Below, one piece after another: positions 33,996 through 45,627 of a DNA stretch of 64,000 bases. Source of the DNA: Coniferiporia sulphurascens (lineage: Eukaryota; Basidiomycota; Agaricomycetes; Hymenochaetales; Hymenochaetaceae); NCBI GenBank assembly GCA_002794785.1, contig NBBA01000015.1, positions 372,001 through 436,000 of the forward strand, in the 5' to 3' direction. The notes beneath the pieces were generated by a model. That model searched no databases, had not been told where the DNA came from, and worked only from the letters and a program-made list of their open reading frames with translations. Each line of letters begins with the position of its first letter. The first letter of the stretch is position 1. The position numbers were made by a program, and so were the translations under genes.

Positions 33996-35250
33996 ATGGA
34001 TCCTTCCACCTCACCAGCTGAAACCCCGAGCTCTCCCACAGGACCGACCGAAACTATGCACGATCTTAAGCCGGAAGCCCAGTTCGAACAAATGGCCGCA
34101 ACGATCTCGCCGGCTACACCAGAGGAACTTCTCGATCGGACGCTTGGTGGGCTGAGTCAACTTAATCTTACGGGTTTTGTTTCTTTCAATCGCTCGGCCC
34201 AGAGCGTCATAGGCTTGGGACACTCTGGTGATGTTTACCGTGGTACCTACACGGTCCCTGGACGTGCTCCAGTAGTGGTAGCCGTCAAGGTACTGCGATA
34301 CACGATTACCGATTCCGACGTCATTACAAAGGCATGGGACCTTGACTTCATTCAAGTTGAAGTTTATCTTACTGCAAAATTACAGGTTACGGCAAAAGAA
34401 GTTTACATCTGGTCTAAACTTGATCATCTGAACCTCCTTCCGTTATCGGGCTTTGTTTTTCTTGAGGGAGCAAGTCTTCCGTCGCTCGTCTCTGAATTGA
34501 TGGGAGGTGGTCCGGTATTGAAATATGTCAAAAGTCACCCTGAATGCGATGTGATTCATTTGGTCCGTCTTCACTTTCTCAATACTGTATATCGCACCTG
34601 CTTACGGTAATTATGCAGATCAATGGGATCGCTGAGGGATTATCATACCTTCACAAGAATGACGTGGTTCACTCTGACATCAAATCTGTGTGTTTATCCT
34701 CCTCATGAATTCGCGCCGGGACTCACGACGGACGGTTATCAAGGATAACATTTTGGTATCTGCATCCGGGGATTCAGTGATTTGTGACTTTGGCATTTCT
34801 CGTGCGATGAATTTTACGCAACAGGCACTAGGGGGAAACACTACACTTCCCAATGGACCAGGAGGGACATCGCGGTGGATGGCCTACGAGCTCATTGTCG
34901 ATTCTAAGAATTACAAGAAACCTTCTAAAGAGTCGGACGTTTGGGCTTTTGGTATAACAGTTTCTGTGAGCCGTATTCCTATTACCAATGGTGTATATTC
35001 TGATTGTGCGCGCCACAAGGAATTGTTGACGAAGAATTCGCCATATGTGGATATTCATATGGATTTGCAAGTCCTGCTCTTCGTGGCAAACGGAGGACAT
35101 CCTGTGCCCCCCAAAACCTTCGACACTTGGCCAGAGAGCATGAGAAATATTTGGGGTATATGCGAGTCCTGCTGGATAAAAGATCCCAAAGAGCGCATTA
35201 CGATGGCTAGCGTGGTTGAGCACCTCAAATCTCTGAGACGCGTGGGCTGA
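33996..35250 (+). CDS. TKL-family protein kinase K1
   Basis: This is a protein kinase of the expanded agaricomycete tyrosine-kinase-like group. Exons are 33996-34331, 34386-34562, 34619-34687, 34744-34965 and 35020-35250, giving 344 residues in frame. It shows a glycine loop (GLGHSGDVYRG), the VAIK Lys (VAVKVL), a catalytic loop HSDIKSDNILV, CDFGISRAM, the APE region as RWMAYELI, and DVWAFGITV. The catalytic loop has Ser where most kinases have Arg (HSD for HRD), as in K2 domain 1 and K3. Exons of 69 and 222 nt are shared with K2 and K3. The first intron would use a GC donor (34332), and reading through it keeps the frame and adds 18 residues. ATG 33996 is preferred because the preceding codons do not resemble the paralogues. 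Substrates are unknown. Confidence 0.75.
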
Positions 35251-35605
35251 GCCAAGTAGTATTCCTCCATATACTGTATTTCCATACAACTTGTAACTCA
35301 CCGTCAAATTCTCACGGGGCATAGGATTTTTGCGTGGACGTGTCGGGACGGTCGATGCGTTCACGCCATAGAAAGTTCAGTATATCCCGTAATCGAACTG
35401 TGTTAATAAGGGTGGTAAGGATTCAAAGGTGGCAGGCGGACATTAGTACTTTTCGTTTGCGAATTTGTAGAGAGACCGAAGACTACAATTGTTGAAATCA
35501 GAATGATTTGCTTTGGAGACCTGTATTGATAATGAGATTGTGTACGAGATCGAGTTTACTCATTGATTACTGTTGAATCGGATCGAACGACTTGTGCATA
35601 CCAAT

Positions 35606-35697
35606 GGTCATCATCCGGTAAACGCCGGGGTTTCCCGAGAGTTTTAATTGTCTTACGATAGGGAGAAATAGTGCATGTTCGCCATATGTGAGTCACT
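35606..35697 (-). repeat. 92-bp dispersed repeat, copy A
   Basis: The complement of this segment matches 61031-61122 at roughly nine bases in ten. Both lie a few hundred bases downstream of a TKL kinase gene. Function unknown. Confidence 0.7.
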
Positions 35698-35895
35698 ACT
35701 GCCAGTGGACTTTTGTCCGTGCCAATCGTTTCAATGCACGAATCGGATGATTGGATGGAGTTCGGCAGACGCTGCGGTTGATTGCGGGATACGCAGGAGG
35801 GAATGTCCGGGCGCCGCGCGCCGTGCAAGGCGTGCGTACGCAAATCGGCGCCGACGTGATTCGTCAACACCAAATTTACAGCGGTTTCTTACATC

Positions 35896-38800
35896 ATGTC
35901 TTCTGAAAGTATCGGCCCCGACGAGCATTATCACGCTCACTCACACACCATCATTGACGTCGAGCGAGGCCCATGTCTCCCCACAGAGGCGTGTCCGAGG
36001 TGAGGAAAGTGCGAGACCTGAAGGAAACGACCGAAATCCGTCGCGCTCGTGGGGAGATATCATGTGCAGAGTGCCGACGGTGAGCGCTTTCGTTTTTGCC
36101 CGTTGACACCGTTTATCGACCGTCCTCAATTCTTTCCCACCACCCAGATTAAAACTAAAATGTGACAAGACCGTGCGTGCCACTCACTAAAGTGCCCGAT
36201 GCTGCATATGGCCACGGGCTGACGCTCAGCCAGATCCCATGCAGTTCTTGCGTAAGGAGAGGATGTCCGACCATATGTCCGAATGGTATACACATATCCG
36301 CCTATTGTCCATCTCATGCTAACGCTTACATGTTCTTTGGCCATTCAGGCACACAATCAGTCGGTCAAACGACACGGTATGTTATGTACAGAATACCCCA
36401 TCCGTTTAAGCATTAATTGTAACTCAAGGTATACGCTCGCGGACGTGGAGAAACTACATCGCAAGCTCTCGGAAGCGAGAAGACGTATCCGTCTGCTTGA
36501 GGACGCTCTCCAAATTGCACACGCCTCCACTTCGCCCGGGCAACATCCTTTACTTTCGGAGGATCTTTTAGGAATTAAAAGCGATACAGACAGGCCCCAG
36601 GGGCCACTAATGGGACCGACAAAGAATCTGAGAAGGATGAGCTTGATAAAAGCATTTTGGGTTCATTTGGAAAGCTCGCTGTCTCGGACCACGAGGGGAG
36701 GCATCTCTCACAGGTGCAGAGGTACGTCAACTTGAAATGCCCTTGACCTATAAGGTCTTCGATTAACTGATTAACACGTGCAACACCAGCAAATCTTGAT
36801 TGCTGTAAGTCCGCTTGGTTCTGTTCCCCTTTCTCTTTCGACTAGTCTTGCTCATCATTCACATCGGAAACAAGTCCCACTGTGAACCTCCTGCGTTAAA
36901 CGAGAGAAATACCCTTATTGATGAGACAGACCCTCCGTCCTCACTGCCAGCACATATTGCACACCTCAGCAGCTCCTTTCCCTTTGCATCCCCTCCTCCG
37001 ACGAAGGACGAAATCCAGGATGCAATTGAAGAAAGGCTTCCGTCATACGAACGTGCCTCAGCACTTGTTGAAGCGTACCTTGAGAACCTCTCGTGGTTTT
37101 TTCGACCTGTTGAGCGTGAGCAGATCATGGAGGAACTCATCCCAACCGTCTATAAAGGACGACGAACCGCCTCTGTGGCGAAGTCGGCCCCATCTCCAGG
37201 CTCTGATGCATTCTCTGATGCGAGTAGTCCATCAACTACGGGTAACGAGGATACAGTATTGGCGCGTACAGATGCGCACACCCTCGCTCTGTTAATGATG
37301 ATCTTTTCAGCGGGTGCGATCGGAGATCTTACGCTCTCGCCCTGTAACGATGAGGCAGAGCTATACTATCATTTGAGCCGTGCCGCACTCGGTTTGAAAT
37401 CTGTGTTTGACCGTACGACGCTGACCACTGTACAGGCCGTAGTATTTGTTGGAACATATGACTTCTATTCATGCCGTAAAAGCTCGCTTGAAGGCAGTTA
37501 TAAGTTGCTTGGTTTTGGACTGTCACTTGCATCCAGTGTAAGTACTCCATCATTACGCTTTACACGGACTCAAGACTAAAATCCGTTAAAATCTAATAGC
37601 TGGGTTTGCGTGAGTGACCCACATCATGTTCTTCCGCCTATTTCACAGGTGCTGGTAGATCGAGATCCATCTCGCTGGAAACTGTCGCCGAAAATGATGC
37701 AACGTCGCAGATACCTCTTCTGGGAAATATATTCCCTCGACATGTGGAAGGTATTGTCCGTCAAACTTGACATCGAGCATCATCACTAATGTGCTTTATA
37801 GAGCTTTGGTGCAGGAAGGCCGACAACGTTTAACCCGCCTTACGTTGACTGTGAGCTGCCGCAGGACACGAATGCAAAAGTTGATGAATCTGGCTTGGAG
37901 ATTCCTAGTGGTTTGTCTTACCTGCGCCTCCGAGGTTGTAAGTCTTATGAATTCCCACCCAGTCTGGCGTTGGAGGCACCGTTTTGTCAAGGAAGTCGTT
38001 ACGGAAGTCATACAAAAGCTCGACTCAGTCCGAGGGCTGAAGTATTCCGAAATGTTGGCTCTCGATCAAAAAATCCGTGATTTCGGCCCGCGCGAGCTCT
38101 TTAAACGCTATTCTACAGCCATGAGTCATTCAAATGCATATGATGGCGTAATGTCTTATTTGCAGCGATATATAAGAATTTTCATGCTGGACAATAGTAA
38201 GCAGTCCTCATTTTCTGGAACAGAGACATAGCTGACCTGCGTGTGGTCTCAGCACTTATGCTTTTACACCGCAATTTTTTCGCACGTGCGATTCTCGAGG
38301 ATCCAGTTAACCCTATGCGCAGCATATTCGCACCATCATTCCTATCCGCATACCGCAGTGCCACGACGATGTTACGTATCGTGCGCGAAGAATATGATAA
38401 TCTCTCCCTCTTCATGCTGCGTATCTGGCCCATTTGGGCGCATACACTCACAGCAAGTGTCATCGTTGGATCAGTCGCTGCGCTTGGTTCGGCTTTTGCG
38501 CTTGCACCACAAGCGTTTATAGAGTTTGATCTTTCAATCGCACTGTTCGCGAAGGCGCAGATGCATCCCGTCGTCAAGAGCGGGCTGGTACGTTTGTCGC
38601 CATGGTTGTTGAAGCAGATGTTGACGTTCGCCTTTCTTGGAAGCCGATCCTACTACGCCTTCGAGAGAAGGCGTACCGAGCGATCACTGCACGAGGCAAT
38701 GAGATCATTCCAAATCCAATTCATCGACTGCGCAACGACTTTTTGGTGCCAGGGCCCCTCGAGTCCGGAGAGCAGAGCAAGGAGTTCGACGCCGTAAGGG

Positions 38801-39720
38801 GGATGGGTCGTCTCATGCGGAAATCCTTCGGGGGCGAATTTGCCTACATGCCTCACAGGCCTTTAGGCTTGTTGGATATGACGATAGACGCCCCGACTCC
38901 CATAAGGTCGGTCGCGCTGTCTCCCTCGTCAAGCGCAGCGGTTTCGCCACTTCCAAGCTCAAGTACCGACTTGTCTCTCTTCACATCACAGTCCAAACCA
39001 AAAGCTTCTTCATACGTATTCAATCCCGAATCGCGCGCTTCTCCACGTCCGCAGGGCGGAAACACAGATGAGGAAGTTGAAGCCAGTGCAGATGCGTTCG
39101 GCGACTGCGATGCTGCAGGACAAAGTAGTAAGTGGGCGTCGGGTGCAGCGGTGCTTGGCGAGGGGATGGAGATGGAAAACCCTGTGCCTTCAAATGCCCA
39201 CTCCGCTTTTGAACCCGCTCAAGCCTCAGGAGGCTCGGCTGAGAACGGACAGGGTCATGTGTCCCACTATGCGCAGGGTCCCAATTTCTCGGCATCAGTA
39301 GACTTTGGCGTCGATTCAGACATGAGCTTCTCGCCATTCAACCATGCGGCCGGAGAGACGTCAGATGCACACCCCTTAAGCACAAGCCAATTTATACCTT
39401 ATGATGCCGACGCCTTTTCCGGCGCCAATCTCACCGGCACATCTAGCTCTGCCTCAGGGTCCGCCGTTCGATCGGACCCCGCGCATACGGACTTGTATAA
39501 CCAAATGGATATGTCCGTCGACGCGTTTTCCACACTGGAAGGGCTGTCAACGTTTTCGCCAACGGCAGTGCTTAATACGGACTTTGATGTCAGCTACGAC
39601 ATGCGCTCGGCTGTGGGCCAGGAAAGCCTTCTCTCAATGCTGCCTCAGGAAATGGAGGCATGGCGTGCTCTGTTGGAGGACCCGCGATTGCTTGCAAGAT
39701 CTGCGGGCGGGGAGATTTAG
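35896..39720 (+). CDS. Zn2Cys6 transcription factor with fungal-specific domain
   Basis: This is a nuclear DNA-binding regulator. The binuclear zinc cluster is assembled over short exons: RGEISCAECRR (to 36079), LKLKCDKT (36148-36172), IPCSSCVRRGCPTICPNG (36234-36285). Then follow 36349-36376 and, from 36429, a coiled coil (LADVEKLHRKLSEARRRI). The fungal_trans domain (PF04082 type) follows: YLENLSWFFRPVEREQ (37070), LSRAALGLKSVF, WEIYSLDMWK, GRPTTFNPPYVDCELP, VVSALMLLHRNFFARAI (38245), PSFLSAYRSA, WPIWAHTLTASVIVGS. A long Ser/Pro/Asn-rich C-terminal tail ends at TAG 39718. The extreme N-terminus (ATG 35896) does not connect in frame by a splice I could confirm, and one base appears missing near 36600. 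The gene may have an unrecognised intron, a sequencing error or a real lesion. Target genes are unknown. Confidence 0.72.
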
Positions 39721-40335
39721 ATATTTGGACTTGCTTACTCGGGGATTTTTTTTTTCATATCCGTTCTGTATAATTTGTTTTGTTTTACGGTCTTCATCCA
39801 AATGGATGCTCGTAATAGGTATTAATAGCGGCACTTCCATAGAAACCCTCACTCAGTCATGTTGTTGTGTACAAAAGAATGTATTTAATGCGGGAGATAC
39901 CTAAGCCCTACCGTACTGACGAGGAACGTTTAATTCAATTCTGTGGTTATACGTACGTTAAAAGCACGTGGCTTGGACCCAGAGACGCGTTCCGATTCGC
40001 GTATCCTTCAAAGTCGCCTTTTAACACGTGACCACAAATTCAATTACCTTTGGAGACACCCCCTCACATGTGCTTACGGAAGAGCAAAAGAGACCGTGTC
40101 AACACAAAATGGAAAGAGCAGCCTGTAATTGGAATTCACGCCAACAATACTTGTCTATGACAAAGGCAATGACTAACGCTGGGAAGAAAACACCGGACCA
40201 GAGACAGTTGAATGCCTCGTAAAACACATATTCCAACTCTATACGATCATTTGAAAGTAAACTGGTCTCAAAGATAAGGTTGTTGAAAACCTTCACGACG
40301 ACATCGGTTACAAATGGCACCACCGATGTCGTCGA
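39721..40335. other. Convergent 3' region between regulator and INO1
   Basis: This region between two convergent genes holds no gene. Close to the INO1 stop it holds a perfect 13-bp inverted repeat listed separately. Confidence 0.6.
40296..40334 (-). terminator. Hairpin just after the INO1 stop codon
   Basis: Arms CGACGACATCGGT (40296-40308) and ACCGATGTCGTCG (40322-40334) pair perfectly around a 13-nt loop, starting 2 nt downstream of the INO1 TGA. The right arm repeats the coding sequence for GTDVV in INO1 exon 4. It may act in 3'-end formation or mRNA stability. Eukaryotic genes do not use simple hairpin terminators, so the role is only a guess. Confidence 0.45.
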
Positions 40336-42174
40336 TCACCACAGACGGGTGTCAAGGATGAGGTCCGACGAGCCTTCCAAGCCAATACACGCCTTCAAGA
40401 AGGCCTCGAGGCCATTACGCTGCCTGCTTAGACTGTTGACGACATCGGTGCCTGCATAAAAATGATCAGATTAAGTAGGTAAGAGGGGAAAAGGAGGTAC
40501 ATACCTGGCTTGACGAGGGGCGCCTTCAACATGAAGGACAACAGGGAAAGGACGGGGTAGAGAGGAGAGAAATCGCCCTCCTTCGCGACATCACGGTACT
40601 GCACACGGGTGAGAAGCTCGCCGAGGATCGTGAGATCGAGAATAAGCGGCGTAGCCAAGAGTGAGTCCTGAAACGGCGCATTTAGTTATAGGATAGATGG
40701 AAGATAGTGCTGAGACGTACCTCGCACTCGTTGAAGATGTTGATCGTCGAGCGACCGCCGCAAAGGATCTCAGAGTAGTACTCGTCGATAGCGCGCTTGG
40801 AGTCACCGACGGCGGGAACGTACTTGATGACGACAATGTGGTCGGGGTGCTCGCCCTTCCGCGCCTTGGCGTCCTTAGCGGACGGGTCAGCGGGTTTGAA
40901 GAGCAGGGCATTGCTCGCGACCATGTCGTCAACGACACTGCTCTTGCTGATCTCCTTGCTCTTGAACTGCGGCTCCGCGCTGAGGTTGTGTCCGTCATTG
41001 TTACCGAGATGGTTGTACGACGCAATTGAAAGGGGCTTGATACCCGCGTTTACGAGGAACTCCGCGAGCACTGATTTGAGCTTCGTCTGGCCGGACTTGA
41101 GGTCGTCACCGCCGATGAAAGACTTGTGCCTTTCCGCGAGGGCAATGACACCCGGCACAAATGTGTTCTGCGGCGCTCCGTTGATGAAAGGAACACCCTC
41201 GAGGATAGACGCGACGGCGAAGACCGACGACGGAGAGACCTCCGCGTGAGATGCCTTGATCGACGCGAGCACGTTGTCCGCAGTGTCGTTAACGCCTGGG
41301 ATAATGTCGCTGTAGCGCTCGGTATTTGCGGTCCAGAACACGATGACTTGGTCGAGGTCGTGCTTCTTCTTGAATGCGCGGATGTCGGCACGAATGTGCT
41401 CAACGTGCGCCTGCTTGTCTGTGCCAGGGATGACGTTGTCCGCGCGTGCCTCTTGGTTTGCGGCAATGAAGTCGGGGTAGTAGATGGAGGGGAGAGGAGC
41501 ACCGAGCTCGGCCATATGCGGTGCGACCTGGCGCTGGAGGTCCCAGTCAAGGACCTGCGCGCGCGCCATGGCTTTGTCCATAGGCAGGCCGGAGATATCC
41601 CAGCCGCCGAGAACAAGGTCGTTCGGGTGGACCATGGGCAGAACCTCGCCGATTGGGACATAGACATCCTTCCCGGTTACGGGGTCACCGCCGAGACGTA
41701 CGGTGGACGCGCGCAAGAGGGAGCCGATGTAGTTGGGCTGCTGGACGCCGGACTTGGTGCGCCAGGAGATGTTGTGACGGTTGGCGATTATAGTCGCGCA
41801 GAGAGTGGTGCCGTTGTTGCCACCAAGACCGACCATGAGCAAACTGATAAGATAATATTAGATAAGATAACCGAAAGAGGTAGGGATAATTCTCACCCAG
41901 TCTTCGGCACCTTCATCTGCGTCCTGAACTCATACGCCTTGACGGTAGGAGTGACCTTTAGCTGGCCATTGGGGAGGGTTTCGACGGTAGCACCACGGTC
42001 GTGGTACTTTGAAGTGATGAACTCGCCGGAATACGACGTGTTCTCGGACGCGACCTGGATGGGGTACGGACGGCGCGCCGCAGTTGGGTGTACGGGAACG
42101 ATAGATTCAAGTTGGGAGTCCGGCGTGTTACGGCCGGACGAAATGTTTGAAGTCTGAAGAGTTTGCGATGACAT
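40336..42174 (-). CDS. INO1: Inositol-3-phosphate synthase
   Basis: This enzyme converts glucose 6-phosphate to 1D-myo-inositol 3-phosphate with NAD+, the first step of inositol and phosphatidylinositol synthesis in the cytosol. Exons are 42174-41897, 41843-40721, 40667-40505 and 40451-40336 (all GT-AG), giving 559 residues, close to the usual fungal size. It shows the dinucleotide motif [10 protein letters not shown] just after intron 1, [40 protein letters not shown] and DDMVASN. The C-terminus ends [15 protein letters not shown]. The start MSSQTLQ is the first ATG and f its family alignment. No damage is visible, and it is expected to be functional. A hairpin follows the stop. Confidence 0.95.
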
Positions 42175-44206
42175 TGTGCGTAGAGGAGAAATTAATTTCC
42201 AAGAAGCGGTGCTGCGGAGTGCTTAGAGCCTCTGAACTGGTTGTGTCGACTGCTGAGCTGGTTCGAGAACATGCACTTGAGATGCAAGTAACTAGAGACG
42301 AGCTCGGGGGATGCGCGAGGGGAAGACTATGCTGGGGTAGACAGAGACGAAAAGTCAAGGATTTTATACGTGGTGAAGCGAGATGCAACGAGGACGTGGA
42401 AGAAAGGTGGACGAACAAAAACGCACAGATTTATGTCAGAGAGCGCGACCCCAAAATTTCGATTAGTGTATTCTCGTACGATCTACGGGACGTCGGCAAA
42501 GGCACGAGTGATGGGAAAAATACACGAACTCCTGCTTTATCGATGGCCGATTTCGTCCTAGTTTGGTAATTTCTTCCAGCGCTTTCGGTTCGCCGACTCA
42601 GCCAATTTGACTGCTTGGAAGAGAAAGCCGGCCAGTACACATTTAATTTGCGAACATGCGATTTAAATTCTGAATGTCGTATGGCAAGCATCATGACTTC
42701 ATTCCGTGTCGGGTACGATGGCGTGGGGGCACGTCCATTCTAGATATACGCGATACTAGCAGAAGAAAAAAAAGAAGCATCGGAGTAAGATTTGACGCAC
42801 ACGAGTCGTGCAACGTGCATTGCTATCAAGTTTTCTTCGCTTTCCCGAACTTGATTGGTGTGAAAATTGATACTTGGAGATGTCTTTCGGTTCCGCGAAG
42901 TTCGCCAGAATTTCTCATGATCAAGTGCAAGATCTTTTCAAAGTAAGGGTCCTCCCATGCTATTCCTATACTTTTGTGGTTACTTGATTCCATTTGGCGA
43001 AGAAGTGTAAAACCTGTTCGCAATCACAATGCATCTTAGCGCAGGGATACCAAATAAACGTCCGAATACTTACGAGAAGCCACCGTTATAAGCCGTAGCC
43101 GGCGACAATTGAACGGACTTAGCACGTTAAGCCAGGGCATTGGCGCAGAACTTCTTAGCATAATGGTCCAATATTGAGTTTCATAGAGGGGCCGATGCAA
43201 GCTTGTGAATTACACGCATTTCCGATAGGCGCGAGTCGGAGTAAGTGAAGGATGGTAACTTAGGATAGTACTACAGTCGGGTGTGTGTAAAGGTCGCGTC
43301 TCGGGATCTTCCGAAACGACCATATTTTGTAACTGTATCTAGTCCCTCAATATACCATATAAGCCAACGAAACCCGAGATTAAAATAGCCATAAGGATCA
43401 TTTATAAGACTTGTTGCTCAGAAGTTTGAAGTTTGGGGGGTGGGGAAATTTCCCGGGAAAATTTGACACTGAATATTTAAATAATTAAAAAATAATTTAT
43501 TTATTACAAATACTCCATATATGGTAGCTTACGTGATTAGCGCTGCGCAGTTAGAGCGTAGCCATACTAGCCAATGCGTCCCTAACCTCCTGTGTATCAG
43601 GTATACAGTGATGGGACTTGTGCTTCTTGACTGTATATGCAGTCTGCACGAAGTCAAGTCCCTTGCTAAGGTAGATAATGTTGAAGTTCGAGCTTGATGC
43701 CGAGTCGGCGTCGGAGTTTGAATAGTTTTTCGTAGATTTTTCATTGCATGTATGCGCGCTCGGTTTCCCTCGCGCAATTATCTACTGGTTACAAGATATA
43801 CGTTGGTGTACGGAAAGCATTTGCAAGCGCTGCAAATTGCTGAAAACCAACAGATAATGGTTAGATAGGTAGGTTAGTAGGTAATCAAGCCAGCCATGTA
43901 CCTGTATGAATCCATATAACACCAGCATTACACTGTCACCGGCTCCATAAGTTCAAGCACTCAACTCCTCTTGGGCATTTTGGCTACATCACTTAAACTG
44001 ATGCTTGTAGCATGCTAGTGCATTGCCTTGGCTTATTTTTTGGGGGGTTTTTTTTTTCAAAAATAATTTGACACTAATCTATTTTTAGAATGTCCTCAGA
44101 ATATTCCGAAAAAAGGAGGTTTTGGCTATTTTGTCTACTTTTCTGTTTAAAATTTTCATCTTGGCCCGAAATTCGGAAAATTCCGGGCCCGGCAGAAGTG
44201 CGGCTT
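42175..44206. other. Gene-poor region upstream of INO1
   Basis: About 2 kb has no supported gene. The first several hundred bases are the INO1 promoter region, in which I could not identify a conserved element with confidence. The stretch 43430-44160 is AT-rich. Confidence 0.5.
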
Positions 44207-44220
44207 CTTAGCACACCCGA

Positions 44221-45267
44221 TGATGATGATGATGATGAACTTTATTAGGCGCTGTGTAAATACAACTCTACTTAAGCACCCCGGCCCCTGAAGGGGCCAG
44301 AACTAAATGTCGCAATGGTAAATTTAAAAAGACAGGGGCTCGGGTCCTTGCCAGTGAATATCCTACATCCCTGCTTCCGCTCTCAGCCCCGTGACTTGCA
44401 CTTGTCCAGAGAGGTGGGCAGTCTCTCCCGGGGGGATGCCGTTCTCGAAACCGTGGACGTCCGTCAAGAATGATTCTCTTCTCCTTTGTCGACCCTTCCC
44501 TGCCAAAAAGATTCTGAAGTCGGGCAGGCGGCGCTGTCGAATTGCTGATCGAGGACCTTGGAGGGGTGTGGCTGTAGCTTATGACAGCCTCGGCTCGTTC
44601 ATCGGGGTGCGTGGATCTGCTTCGGCAAACCTCTGCCAGTGATGGCTATGGAGAGCCGGAGTCGGCCTAGCCGGTTGGAATGGGTCACCTGCCGGTGCCT
44701 TAGTCTTGGTGTGGGGAAAACCCGTGAATGCCACGGGGGCCCGGTTGGTATATCAATGAACTGAATGGCCATGCATTCGTGTGGGAATAAGAGTCATGAG
44801 GGACCGGTTAGAAATAAATTGTGGGGGCTAGACCGCCTGTAGCGGGTTCCTCGGGCCTAAGCAATTCAGGGACTGTCCCCTTAACCCAATATTTCAGAGT
44901 TTGAAGGCTTGATGGAAATGCTGCACGTTGTGTTGTCATCCTTATTGTTTTAAAACATCCCCAGTCCAGTCATGGCCCCTCCACGGGCAGTCAGTAGTTC
45001 CTGGTGCGAGAGGTAAACCACTCACACTCCCGACCCCCGACCCCTTATTAGGGGGTCCGGTGGGGTAGGCATTGGGGGGGTGGCGAGTCCCCTCGCAACG
45101 AAGTCGGCATCTACCCCAGGACGTTAACATCATAGCCCCCCTGAGTGACCCCAGGGTATGGTCGGGGTAGTGCCTGCAAACCACTCAGGCCCCCTTCCTT
45201 AGACGGATCCCCCCTCGCAGCACCCTCTCCAAAGGAGATGGTGGTGGTAAGAGATCAAGAAGGGATG
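44221..45267 (-). mobile_element. Partial non-LTR retroelement with 14-bp target duplication
   Basis: A perfect 14-bp duplication CTTAGCACACCCGA flanks it (44207-44220 and 45268-45281). On the minus strand the 3' end reads CCTAATAAAGTTCATCATC and runs into a (ATC)n tail, that is an AATAAA signal followed by a simple-repeat tail, as in LINEs and their short derivatives. The 1047-bp body is GC-rich, has Pro-rich coding-like stretches with stops, and carries no reverse transcriptase domain. It is therefore a truncated or internally deleted copy. Confidence 0.72.
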
Positions 45268-45627
45268 CTTAGCACACCCGACTATAGTCTGCAGAAGATT
45301 ACGCGTAATGTCACGTCCGGGTCACAAATAAGCGCCCAGTGACCGCAAAGGTCACAGTGACGTGTGAGGACGCGTGTTCTCGCGTCGCGGTTTGCAAACG
45401 TAGACTTCAAGTTCAAGGCTATCAAAAAAGCGTTTTCGAACCGAGGCTCGTAATCTACCCATTTTTTTTTGGTCCGTCTATCTGGCAGTGCTTGCGACTC
45501 TTCAGGTCTTCGCAAGCCGCACTTTAACACGAAACTGGGCACCGCCAAATCGGAAAAAGGCTGAAATTCTGGTTTCGTTTTGGCCGCAAATTCCGTCACG
45601 GTCATTCTCTAACTTGGACAGTTGTAC

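Noticed and set aside
41126..42157. 343-codon plus-strand ORF
   Set aside because: It is antisense to the well-supported INO1 exons 1 and 2.
42147..42569. 140-codon ORF upstream of INO1
   Set aside because: It overlaps the INO1 start on the other strand and has no protein-like features.
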